A stretch of DNA of 64,000 nucleotides from Gyromitra esculenta (Eukaryota > Ascomycota > Pezizomycetes > Pezizales > Discinaceae). Positions 22,581 to 34,931 of this stretch are shown here, piece after piece. Positions within the stretch are counted from its first letter, which is position 1; each line of letters starts with the position of its first letter. Position numbers and translations under genes: made by a program. Under the pieces are notes generated by a model. The model saw only the letters and a list, made by a program, of their open reading frames with translations, was not told where the DNA came from and ran no database searches. The stretch spans positions 1-64,000 of the forward strand of contig JBCAML010000014.1 of NCBI GenBank assembly GCA_038503075.1, in the 5' to 3' direction.

Positions 22581-22919
22581 TACTCCTCGTAATGGAAAGA
22601 CGTTTCCGAACTGGTCTGGGTCCGCATAGAGGTGCAGCCCAGTAGAGAGTTAGAGTGCAGCAAAGTTCAGCAAACAAAGTAGCGAACAGCATGTACTTGA
22701 AATCTAGCCAACAAAGTGGCTGTAAACATCATGGTCACTCAGGTCAGGGGTTTTGGACCTCATTTGAGCCTCAGAACTAGATGTGCAAGTCACATATGCC
22801 CCCATTTCAACTGAGACTCTCTACTCTGTTGGTTAGAATCTGCTTCTCGTTACTTCTCTACTGGTCTGCACCTCTATGCGGACCTAGACCAGTTTGGAAA
22901 CGTCATTCAATTACGGGTA
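22581..22919. mobile_element. MITE-like element, family D, TA-flanked (339 bases)
   Basis: Begins TACTCCTCGTAATGGAAAGA and ends, reverse-complemented, TACCCGTAATTGAATGA. Both arms continue with GACGTTTCC(G/A)AACTGGTCT(G/A)GG, GTCCGCATAGAGGTGCAG and CCAGTAGAGA. Arm identity stays high for about 75 bases and then fades. TA at both borders fits Tc1/mariner-type integration. Non-coding. Confidence 0.85.
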
Positions 22920-24589
22920 CAGCCAGCTCGGCGGCCTTCCCGCAAGGACGACCAATATGATTGAATATTGAAATACCGAAATGAGAGGTTAAAACTAGCT
23001 TTCTATTGTTAGACCCTTTAAAGATCAGGAAGTAAGCTTGCCATACTGCGCTCTTGCATTAGATTATGCCTAAATAGGCTTAACTCGCATTTGTACTCAT
23101 AGCTATGGTAGACACCAAAAAATAGACTTTCGTGGCATTATATACATATATGGGCCAAGATCTACTCAATATAAGGCCATCCCCTCACGCTAGCCCCTAT
23201 AATGGCGATAAATTGATTGGTTATTATTCAGGTGCGCAGTTTGCTAACCTCAGATTATACATACACTCCAGATACACTACTGCAAGTTGATAAGCTTGTC
23301 CTTGTTAATGTTGCAATACTTCCTTTCTACCTACCACTAAAGATTTGACATTTACTAGTCGTAATTATATTCGAATGTAAAATTTCTATAGAATACTCTC
23401 ACTTAGGATGAAAAGTTGTACGCAGGCCTAGAGCTAGTGCAAAAAAGTGATGCACATTTTGCAGTTCTTAGTCTTGGTAACGAGTATATTGCTACATTTT
23501 TTTGCGACATAGTATCCATAATATTGGGGAATTTCGATTAGAGCATAAATTTCCTGTGCCCCGACCCGTGATAAAATAATATAAGTTATTATTTTCATAT
23601 AAATTTGCCCATCAACAGAGAAAATCACAATAGCCTAAAGTTGGTATGAGATGGGCCAGGATTAACTATACACCAAATATACTTAAGCTTTATTTTATCA
23701 TCTCTTTCCGGAAATCGAATCTAAACCATCTAATTAGTCACTGGCAGATTTGGCAACTCCTAGGGACATCTTGTTGCCGAGTATTACTGCCTCCGGTCGA
23801 AATGTGCATCACTTAAATTTATTGCACCCTAGGCCTACGTACTGTACTAGGACAGAGAATTTCGTAAATGGCGTGTTTTATACTAAAGGGAGCAAATATG
23901 ACTAGGTTAAAAACGTAGCTAATAGTGTGCGAAGAAAGATAAGACTTGATAGAAATTTCGAAAAATACCTGAGTAGTATCCTGTAAAATTTTATAGATTT
24001 TTAAATGCACCCTCTAAGCATCTGTGATCTTTTTTGGATCTTGTAAGGCTGATTTTGTGTGAAACCCATACAGAATTGTTCATGCGCATAGTAACCGGTT
24101 CAGCAACAAAATATTTCTAGCACTCAAATGAATCACTATCTCCTTTTGAAGTTTCCAAGGGATAATCTCAGTATACTTAGCTTTTTTTAAGGCCTCCATC
24201 GATTTAATTAATTGAAATTTGGATGTTGTGGGTGTGGTGGAATAAGGCTACTTTTGGAGTGAAACCGTCGATTACGAAAATTTTTGTCAAGTTATTGTAC
24301 ATTGTTAATGGAATTACCAACCCCGCATATATGTGTGTACATACATGTAGTTATTCTTTGAACTAACTCTTCCGCAGTATATACTGGCTGTGGCCCCTGT
24401 GGCCACATGCTTCGGCGCGTATATATTGATGTTTTCAACATCTCAATTGCAGTTTCATTTACTGCATGATGACCGATAGCGATTTGGATTAACAAATTTT
24501 CACCTTCAATTGCTGCTTTCTTCGTGAAAACCCACTTATATGAAACCGAATAATAAAAAAATATTACAAATCCAGGGCTACATAAATCT
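22920..24589. other. AT-rich gene-free region
   Basis: Strongly AT-rich with no frame that looks like a gene. It lies downstream of the 3' end of the helicase gene and probably carries its 3' UTR and terminator at the right-hand edge. Confidence 0.5.
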
Positions 24590-27500
24590 TTATGAAATCT
24601 GTTTGCCTCCCGACTCCTTCACTATATCCTGTAAATCTACCTCTATAGCACTTAGGATTATCATGGTCTCTTGGCATTTCCTACTCAATTCCTTTCCTGG
24701 GATATCTAGCTTCTTCCAATTCTTCTCCGAAAGGAAACTCGCATTACTGCGGACACGTTCTCGAATCCTTGAAATCCGTTCCCATTGACCCTGGAACTCT
24801 TCCATGTGACTCGAATCTGCTTCTTCGATTCGCGACCCAACAACCCCTTTGACCCTCAAGTATTGGCTCTCGATAGCTTTTGTGTATCGGTAAATCTCGA
24901 GGCCCTCACTGAATAGAATAGCTGTGCGCAATATTCTTTCTTTTCGGTCAAGAAACGCTTCTGCCAAGACCGTTTCGCAGATCCTTCGAATATATAGGAT
25001 TGCTCGACCGGAGGGGGTTTTGAAGAACTCCCGGCGTTTTTGAACTATTCGATATCGCGTTTTCCACATCCGCTGAATAACTCTTGCAGCTGTGACCTCC
25101 TCCACCTTAGAGTGATCTTCTAACGCGTTATCGGGAACTGCCCTTTGCGGAGTTACTGGGGATTGGAGGCTTGTCAATATAACCGTTGGAACATCCTCTT
25201 TGAGAAATGAAAAGAAAGGAATCGTATTCATGGTGGCTCGAATAACAAGAAGGTTATCCTTGCCAGCACAATTCTTGTAAGAACGGGCGAATCTTTTGGC
25301 TAGGATATGCTCTGTCGCGCATTCCTGAAGATCAGGGGCATTTGCAAAAGGGGTGCCAAGCATCTATGGCGAATATCCTATTAGCTTATTGCTTCAAGAT
25401 GGGCGAAAGAAAGAGCGGAGGAGAGGTTTATGAACATTCTTGGTAAGGGTTAAAATCTGAGCATATTCAGCGTTCAATTCACGATCAAGCGGTGCTTGCA
25501 AGCTCTGAGAAGGCCGCCAAGAAAATGCATTTAACACACATATCGCAAGAAAATCGATGTTACGACGTAGTAGGAACTGCCAAGGCCGCTGTCTGCCCGA
25601 AAATTTGTGCTGGAATTGTCTGTCATTGTTGAGTTTTTGTGTATTTAAAAGATTGTTGAATTTGTGTATAAGGCGGCAAAAACTCCGGATAAGTGCCAGA
25701 AGGGCATTTCGATACTCCAGCTTGGGTTTTGATGGAACTGCATGCTCCTCTGCGACCAATAGACGTGGCATCTGGAGCAAATACATTTCTACCCAGCCCC
25801 GAGGTAGCAAGAAGTCGGCAGGGTGACTCTTGCAAATCTTTTGTTCAAAGGAGAATTAGTAAATTTCAATTAGCCATCATCTAGATGCTTAAGGTTTTGC
25901 GTTCAAGTGGGCTGTTATACCAAAAAAGTTGCCATTTTTTCAAACAGTGAGGCCACTGCATGATACGAGCAAAGTTCTCTGCAATCGATATTTCGTAGCA
26001 CCCCATCAAGAGTTTCAACAGATTTCATGTCGAGATCGAATCTCGAGCTGTTTTCTATCTCCTTTAGAGCTTTCCAAGCATAGTAAGGCTGCGCTAATTC
26101 TGTGTTCCAGCTGTATACGGGTTGAATTCGAAGCTTTTGATCCAAATACCGCTTAAATCTTGATTGGACACCTACAGGCGTGGCACTGAGTAATTTTCCT
26201 GAATATTAAGTTAAAGGTACTTACCTAAGTTTTCCGAAAGTTGAATCTGTTCAAGCATAGACGAGAAATCAGATATTTCCTTCCATTCATTAAACCCCGT
26301 AAGTTTATGGAATAGCAATCTCTCAAGCCCTCCAAAGATACCGAAGTAATGTATATTTTCTCCTAAAATTTCTTGTCGTGTATCTGCTAGAATCGTGGGT
26401 TCGTTTTCTAGTGGGGACACATATGTAATCTTCGCTAGCAGTTGCTCGAGCCATTTCCGCTCTATAAGTATAGGATTGAGGCCCTAATCAGCAAACACAT
26501 GGGCTGTATTTGGGATTAGAATTAGCGCTTACGTCGCCCTCTGAAATTCTTTGAAAACTCCTCTTCCACGAAACCCATTCCCCCGAAACGCTGGTAATAA
26601 AATGGTAAAAGGTTGCAAAAAATAGAGTTGAGGCGTAAAAGATCCTGTTTCTCCGTTTAATAATTAATCAACATAAAACAACCATGGGGACCTACTGTTA
26701 TCAGGGCCGAGTATTCATTTGATGTGATCTGGCTACCGTGGAAGAACTGGCATTGGCCATAGCCTTGGTTTTTGCAGGATCCTACGTTATGTTAATATTC
26801 TCTCTTGATCCTTCTTCTCCACTCCGCCGAGATGATACTTTCCTTTCACTAGGAAATGAGCACACCTGATTGGATCAGCTGTTTTGTATAATTCTCCGGC
26901 TGTGGGGTGTATTTCATCAATCGCTGGGCATATTTGGCCCCAAATCCATCGCCTAACAAAACGTAGAATGCTCTGGGAGTCTAAATTCCGTGGCAAAGAA
27001 CTATCATCAACAAGAAGTGGAGATGAATCCAATATGGTATAAGTTCCAGCTTCTTCAGAGATCGGGAAGATGCTCAAGAAACAGAGGAGCGATGCAGGAA
27101 CCCTCTCAACGGAATCTATCTCCTTAACAATTTCCAAAACTCCGTTTATCGACTCTACGGGTAACTGTGCTAATGTAGTTGGAGAATTTATGAAAGCATG
27201 TGCTTTGAAAATCACCTGCATGCAATATCAGTAAAACTGGGTAAAACGGGTTTGAAACAATCACTTACGATGATGTCAAATAACTGCTTCATCCATTTTG
27301 CCGCAAATTTTATGCTTGAGTAAGAGATTTCACATTTCCACAGTGCATTGATGCTTTGTTCAAGCCTAGCCCAGAATTCTAATATTGAAGAATTATCTAG
27401 TTGCCAGGAATATGATTTATCCCAGTCAGCGCCCGATAGAAATATCTGTTTAGGATCGGTCGCCAGATTTGCTAGTAGATTTTTTGTTTGAATATAGTTG

Positions 27501-30500
27501 AAGACCTGAACTTTCTTCGGTTCTGGTATTTGGAATGAATCCCCATACTTTCCAATCACTGACCATGCTTTATCCAACTGAGCGGTTTTGAGAGCAAGAT
27601 CGAAGGCCTTAGAGTATTCCCGTTCAAGGATATATAAGTTATACAGCGGTTCTATCATCTCGTATTCTCGGAAGAAGGCTTCCTTTTCAGGATAAGTCCC
27701 AAGTGCTGCAATGGTAAGGTCCTGGAGATTGGATGATATCTTTCCTCGTCGGAGAAGCAGGTTGCACAGTCGAGAATAGTGCATTCGACAGCTAGAGTCC
27801 AGAAGGGAGCTATGTCTATAGGAGCTGTAATTAGTTTGTATATAAGTATTTAGATTCAAGAGTCTTACTCATTCAGGTAATAAACCAGGTCATCGAAGAG
27901 ACTCCCTCGTGCCAAAATGGAAGCCCCTTCGTTGTAGCGATCGGCGCGGCTATAATTCTCTGCAGCTCTTTTGAAAAAATATATTTTGTCAAACAATTCT
28001 GCAGCTCTTCCATACTCACCATTCCGAGAGAAGATATCTGGTGTTCTTCAGTCAGCCACACTTGTATTCGATCAAACTATTGTAATTCTTACTTGCTGCT
28101 AATTCAAATTCGCCAAGCATCTCGTAACAAGCCGCCTCCCGCAGAGGGTGTTTGCATTCGTGGAATAACTCAATAGCATCCCGAAGATATCTTTCTGCAA
28201 GCTCTTCTTGACCACTAGCAAGTTGTGCTCTTCCCTTCTTTTCGGCAATAAATGCGCTTGCTAGAGACTTTCCTTGCAGGTTGTTTGCTCTTTTGAAGCA
28301 GAAAAGCGCCTACCAAAAACTGAATTAAAAAGTGATACGTTGGTAAAAATGGTTAGGGGCTCACATTTTCATAATCCTTTTTATGTATGAACTCGTAGCC
28401 TTTCGCAGACCATGTTTCGGGATTAGCTGTACTTCCTAGTCGCAACTGTTTCAACTTCTCTGTGATCTAGATAAAATCTTCAGTAACCCCACGCACAACC
28501 GGAAGTTGGATCAATCCTCACATCCCTGTCGTCGCTGTGTGCAATCTCAACAATAGATTCATTGGTATTCCATAGTTTCATCACTGGCGCGAGGTTAGAT
28601 TCGTTCTTCTCAAAAAACCATAGCCGATTTCGAGCTCTGGTTATCGCTACGTAGAGTTGCTAAAATCTAAATTTAACTCGTGACTGCCAATAAAGCCAGC
28701 GATTTTGAATATTTACCTTTAATTCTGAGCACAACGCCTTTCGTGCAAAATAGTAACTCAGCGCTTAACTCAATTCATATGACAAAGATGCACTACTCAC
28801 AATATGGTTTCTATCGTCAAAAGGTCTTGAGTCCGCAAGCACACGGAACGAAGAAATGCACTGGCTTGTAGTAAAGAAGTCGTATAATAGAACATCTTCG
28901 AACTCCATTCCTTTGCTCTCCATTACTGTTAATATAAGGGCAAATTCGCCAATAGCATCTTTTAGCTTTATCTTGTCCGTAGTGTCTCGAACAATTATCA
29001 CTTGCTCTGCTCCGAACTGCGCGTCATCTGCATGAAGACCTGCTATTCCGAACATCTTGTTGGAAAATATCCCGGAATCAAAGCCCACTATGATTTGTTA
29101 ATGATTATAAAGATTTAGTAGAAGAAGATCGTACCAAATATCGTCGGCTTTGGACCTGAAAACTGTCCTTTCTCATCCGGCAGAGAATCTACCATTCGTG
29201 GAAAGCCTGAGAAAGAGTTATTTTCAAACACCCAGCATCTTTGGGATGGCTGTACTTCTTACATTGGCAGAGTAATCTCATTACACATGATGCAAGTGAA
29301 AGGATGCCTTGATGCGTGCGATAGTTTTTGTATAGCTGATAAAGCTTTGGTCTTGCAAATTCTGGGGATTTTGCCAATATACTTATCGGGGAAAAGTGCT
29401 CAAAGATCCGATCCTTCACGTTCTGGAATCGAAAGACTGAATCTTTTGATACACACTGTGCGGTATCCCCTGCAAAATGTATTGCAATGGGGCTTTTGAT
29501 AAGATGGAGTAACATCTCTATCTCCAAAAGTTTTTGATCTTGTATCTCTATAAATCATGAGATTAGTTGAATATATTTCTGGAAATATTAAAACTTCAAT
29601 ACATCTCTTACCATCAACATAGACCTCATCAAATGCCCTCTCAATCCTTTCCCTCAGGTCTGAATTTTTTGAGATTGCAGCAAGCACCAACCTTGCCCTA
29701 TCGACGTCATCCACATCCCTAAATTTGCACTTCAGCTTTTCGTAGCACTCATATAGATCGTATAAAATATCCCTGTCTACGGATATAGGAGAAATTCTAT
29801 GGCCATTGGTTCTGTATTCCTCCCGTCCCAAAGGAAGGAAGTCAACGGTACTGCACGCTGACCCCTTGATAACGCCAATGATTTCCATGAACGCTAGCTC
29901 CACCGGAACAGCTTTCGTTAGATCAGTTGAGAATGAAGGCCAATAATCTTCTTCGAAAACATCAAAATCAACTACTTGTGGCTTTCGGGAGAGCTGCCGC
30001 CGACCCCGTTTTTCGAGGGGCGTATCGCTGAATCTCTCGCGCTCGGCTTTCCGACCAATAGAAAAATCTTTCCGATCAGCAGCTCTGATTAAATTAGCAG
30101 AATATCCTATTCCGCTACCAGCATTCAAGTACTAGCTAGGGAACTTACCTGATAGTATTTTCCAATAACTTCATGAAATGGTTAAAAGTACAGATAAGGG
30201 GAAAATCTTCGTCTGGAATACTGAAAACGGTATCCTTGACTTCCCTATCATCTTGCGTCATCAAGTTGAAGTGATCATTGTTCCTGTCTACTGGAGAATT
30301 AGATTTGTTGAGTAGGGTTGTGATCAACCGTTTTGTGTAGACTTCAAGCTTGTCCGAAAGCACATTCGAGCGAGTAAGCAGCACCTTGATACCAGGAGTC
30401 AGCGTGTGTTAACTAATTCGCATCATGAACCCTTGAATCTTCGCACCTGGCGTCTAGGTCTCCCTAGTTTCAAACGTTCTGCTGCTAGATACCTGCCTAG

Positions 30501-32586
30501 CAGCTTGTAAACAAGACACGTAGTCTTTCCAGTTCCACTTCTTCCTAGGATCAAGGTTGAAGTTCTTGAGTTTTTGATTATCTTAAGTTCTTCCTCCGAA
30601 AGTACTAGCGGGTATTCTGCATCTGAGTTCTGCGAAACGAGATTGTCGATGGTGGTTTGAGTAATCATGTAAAACTTGTCTGTAATACACAAAACACCTA
30701 TTAATATTGGGTATAATCAAATTAACGGCGGGGTTAAGCCGCTGCAAGGGATCGGCATGCCAGAAATGGCAATAGGGATTCCCACTTGATATAAAAAGAT
30801 TTTCCAGCTGTTTTTGGTCTGAGGTTTCTAGGTTGGTCGCGGCTTCCAAAATCGACCTGTCACTGAAACTCATTGGTAAATTGAGCTCCGTAATCTCGTC
30901 TAGCGTAATGCATTTACACGCCCTAATGCGTGAGGGTGTGTAGTTTTTGAGAATACGAAGGATATGCTCAACAGATTTTGCGATCTATCACATCCTAAAG
31001 TAAGCCATCACGATCAAGTTCATAGTAAAGATAGCATCTTGGCTTCAATTCGGGTCTATCAACCTCTTTTACATCTCCAATCTTCCAAACTACGAAATAA
31101 TCAAATGTTAGCTATATATTGTCAACCGTATATTATCGACCATAAAAGAAGCCTACCTTTCACCAGTTGTTTTGCCTTGCCTGATTTTTCTTCAAACTCG
31201 ACATCAACTTGCCACAGGATTCTTCCGTTGCTCCCATACACAGCTTCATAAAGTATTCCGTGGCAACTCTTTCTCTCACTCTGATTGCCGGCCTGTCCAC
31301 ACAGTGACTTACGCCGCCAGTCACCAGATGCAAGTTGAACCAACTTGGACTCAATCTGCTTAAAGTTTCCTTTTATTTTATTTTCCATGTAAGCGAAGTT
31401 CCGGCTGGCATTTGCCATTTAAAGAGATAGCAACGGGAAAAATACCTTCGTAACGTGCTTCGTCTAGGTCTTTAAGAGCCTGCGATGAAAGAAAGATCCT
31501 CCAAATTCCCAATCCTTCGCCAAGAAGCTCTGTAAACATCAACGATGTCTTGACTGGTCTTTCCACGCTTGTATCCCAGTTTTCCCCGTCATATCGATCG
31601 TATGACTTTACCGGAGCCTTTGAGGTTGTCGAAGCGTTGTGACAAGGCCTGCAGGGAAACGAATTGGCGGCGTCTTGTAGCACCTTCAGAGTTTCATCTG
31701 TTTGTAGCTTCTCGATCGCATTCCGTAACATACGTTCCGACTTCGGCGGTTGGATTTGGAAGTATAGCAAGGCAGTGCTGACATCTTGGTTTAGTTCGAA
31801 GCTGGATTTATGCGCTCCAGAATTAACTCCAGATTTTTTGTCTGCATCAGTAAGTCTTCGGAGATTTTTTGGAGACGGTAAGTTACGATTACCCTCGGAG
31901 GAGGCGGGAAGGGTATCGATCAGGTTTTTGATGAGATGGTCTAGTTTCTGCCAAATCTGAATCTGCTCGGAAACCCCGTGGTTGTTATCACAGTGGCGAC
32001 ACTGTGCGATGAGTCTCCTTGCCCACGTTCCAGAGATCATGGGGTCAAATAAAGTCGTATTGAAGATTTGAATCCATTCCTTTATCGCAAGACTACTAGT
32101 TTCACCAGAAACGAGTGCTTCCAACAACTTTTCTTTTTCGCCCAAACGCCTCGCTAGCTCTTCCAAAGGCCGAGGGCGGAAAGGGAGACAAAAATCAACA
32201 ACCGAAGCAAATAGATCGTGGAACCCTGAATTCGACTGAAACTGCTGGAAGTCGTCGCCGAGAAGTGGTAGGAGAAGACTCTCCACCAGCTCGTCGGCCA
32301 ACCCTGGCCCAACACATGACTTTCTCCTCGACTTTTGGTTTGTTGAGTCAACTGGGTTTGTGTTCAGCTGTCTGAAAAACAGTGAAATTCTTGAGGCATA
32401 TAGATCAAAATTTGAAAGAAACTTCACTAGTAGATCTTCATCAGTGAGAAGACGAGAAACTTGACTTGGATCACGCTCGAGTTGATTATACACGGGGACG
32501 CATAGAGGTAATGCCAGATAACCATCCTCGAATATGAGTGTCGTAAAATCTTTTTGGGCAAGAGAACCCCTCCGCTTAGATGCCAT
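24590..32586 (-). CDS. Giant TRANK1-like UvrD/Rep-family helicase
   Basis: One minus-strand gene of about 8 kb with many short introns; ATG at 32586, stop at 24590, over 2000 residues. Helicase motifs appear in order. Walker A is LGRSGTGKTT (near 30540). A VDFDVFEEDYWPSF block follows. The DExx-box motif DEVYVDE-IQDQ spans an intron near 29610. FAGDTAQ is motif III, LYKNYRTHQGIL motif IV, ESKGMEFEDVLLYDFF motif V (near 28890) and AITRARNRLWFFE motif VI (near 28640). The C-terminal half is helical and repeat-like (for example NGEYGRAAELFDKIYFFKRAAENY), as in TPR proteins, and ends with an IQ-like AARVIQRMWKTR. The N-terminal 480 residues match the fungal leader of this family (IESKLVQLASGDW). 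Superfamily-1 helicases of this sort probably remodel RNA or DNA; the true role is unknown. A probable one-base frameshift lies near 31380 (see findings). Confidence 0.87.
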
Positions 32587-33561
32587 GAGGGTTTGCTTCG
32601 ACGTGAGATAACTGTATCAGAAGATTTTTATGGCTCAAGGAATAAATATCGTGTTTGTTCTTAGCAATTAGGTCCGGAGGATGGTGCTTTATTGACTGGG
32701 TCTAATGAACAAGTAACACCAAGGACGATGTACTGCCCAGTATATATGGGGATGCGAGCTGTTACAATAACAGGTTTCCTGTGCTGGACCTCGGAAGGTT
32801 GGTTGCCTGAAAGTTGCGTTAGGTGGCTTGGACCCAAAAAGCAGTATACATAAAGATTCCAGCTGCATGACTATTCTAGTAGAACAAATCTCCTTTGTCT
32901 ATCTACTGCACTCTTACTTTTTCTAAGTCATCCCTTTCAGGATTTATAAGTACTTACATAAGATATTCCATAAGGTATGCTGGATGATAGTTGCGGCAGC
33001 AACCATGCCCCGTTAACAACACAATTCCCCAACCCATAATCAACTTACCACTGCTGTTTACTTTATGGCTGTTCTATCTATGCATTAGTCTGTGATTTAT
33101 TGTTGTCGGTGTTAAATTCCATAGGTTGTAGCCCAACTTTACCCCTGTCACAAATTTATTTTTTTGGCTAATACAGTAATAAATTGCACAATCACAAGCA
33201 TGCCTTAAGCTTGAGAGTACATAATCGTATACGTAGTTGTCTAGGGGTCTTCTTGAAAGTAGAGGCTGTCCGAGCAGTGAACTCTTATTGGTTAATACGG
33301 TCGAATTAATAATAATTATATAGCTCTTGTATTGTTTCCTCAGATCTAGAGTATTAATACTAATATAAACATTAGCAATATTTGGGGTTAGTCTGGATAG
33401 AATGCGTACGGTACGTGCTATACCCCCAGATTCCGATGGGTAAAAGCATGAACCATGGCCAACTGCAGTTTGAGTTAATTTTCGGTGTATATAGGTAAAT
33501 CTATATATAGCTATACCGTTAATTACACGTAGTATTAGTAGTATACACATCTGTGGAGTGA
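32587..33561. other. Promoter region and gene-free spacer
   Basis: Upstream of the helicase gene. No gene supported; a 158-codon minus frame at 33074-33550 has no motif and is AT-driven. Confidence 0.45.
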
Positions 33562-33796
33562 TACCGCATTAACTGGAAATATACAACCACACGCTAGTAC
33601 GTTGGATTAAGCTTGAGGCTGGGTAGGACAGTGAACTTGGTAATATTTTTTGTTTTTCGGCGGACTCGTTTACTTGAATTGGTTAATTGACACCAGAAAC
33701 AGCAGCAGCTGGCGAAAACTCGAGTTTTGAGACCCGCAACATCTTATTTCAACATATTAACGCGCGCGTGGTCGTATATTTCCAGTTAATGCGGTA
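33562..33796. mobile_element. MITE-like element, family E, TA-flanked (235 bases)
   Basis: Inverted ends are identical for at least 24 bases: both read TACCGCATTAACTGGAAATA, then TAC(A/G)ACCAC(A/G)CGC. The element begins and ends on TA. The first six bases, TACCGN, are shared with family B at 4660-4855, so both may use related transposases. Non-coding. Confidence 0.87.
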
Positions 33797-34931
33797 GCAC
33801 CCAACGATGAAGTCACATGGGCTAGTGCTGGATGCTATCCCTAGAAATTTAGTGTATTTCTTATTTCTACACAGGTAATTCTGTTCACTTCCTTGAATTC
33901 TCGCGCCACTCCTATGTGTAGCTTATATCCTCTAGGAAGCTTGCTCTGACTAAGCTTTTCAGGGTTAGGTGACACGGACCCTCGGTGCTACGATATTCGA
34001 AACACTCAATACTTGTATAAAATACTCGGTGTTTCGATCCACCAACTTTAACCACTCGAAATCACTCTCAGCCTCGAGCTCTGCAGCCACACGGGAAAGA
34101 CTCAAATCCGAAAGTTCTAGTCTTTCGGCGAAGTCTTGATTTTCGTCTGAGATTGATTTGTATGACAAGAGTTACTTTCTCCGAGAAACCCCTTTAACTC
34201 CACCCCTTTAACTCCAGATTTCTTATCTCCTAGTGGAGAAATGGGCTATATATATACTAGATGGTTAGATAAGAGATTATTTTGGCTATCAACCTTGGGA
34301 GACTGGCGACATTTTTTGGTCGCGCTTAATCCACTCTAATCAATGACTATGGCTGTAGTTACAGTGGTCAAAGCAAAAATCCAATTTACACAGGTCGCAA
34401 TTTCACAATAATGAGTGACATTTATCCAATTTTAAGGTTATGCGAGATCGCCGTATTCTTTTGTGGACTCTGATTTCTGCAGGCTTTCCCCGGAATCTGT
34501 ATGATCGGGGCTAACCCTGCATCATGTCAGGGTTCAATCGATCAACCCTGCTGTGTATCGTCACCCCGAGTACTTTTCGCATTGTAAACCACACACGCCG
34601 ATCGTAAGATCTTCAGGTACTGTCTAGAAAACCAAGGAATTACATTTACTAGCGATTACGCCTCTCGCAGATATGGCGGCGTATCTATTTAAGATTGTCT
34701 AGGATATCGTTTGTAGACATGACCCGTTAGAGACCCAGGGTAGAGTAGATCTCGAGACTTGCCATCTTATTACCACCTGCGCTTGACCATTGCTCACGTA
34801 CAAATGCTCCTACTGTGCCCTTCCCAAATCCCTTTTGAGAGCCTTTAAGATGAACTTCTATTTTGAAAGGTCAATCTGAAGGTGTTTAACCCTAACCCAT
34901 CATAAGTCAGGCAGCGACAGGCGTACTTAAA
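33797..34931. other. Gene-free region upstream of the receptor gene
   Basis: No gene supported. A hairpin-forming segment (CAGGGTTCAATCGATCAACCCTG) lies near 34528, and a TAACCCTAACCC telomere-like motif lies about 50 bases before the receptor ATG. Confidence 0.45.

Noticed and set aside
33074..33550. 158-codon minus-strand ORF
   Set aside because: Ile/Tyr/Ser-rich translation of AT-rich DNA next to a MITE, no motif, no ATG context of note.
34520..34560. Hairpin CAGGGTTCAATCGATCAACCCTG, tRNA-like B-box look
   Set aside because: No A box, acceptor stem or anticodon arm around it.
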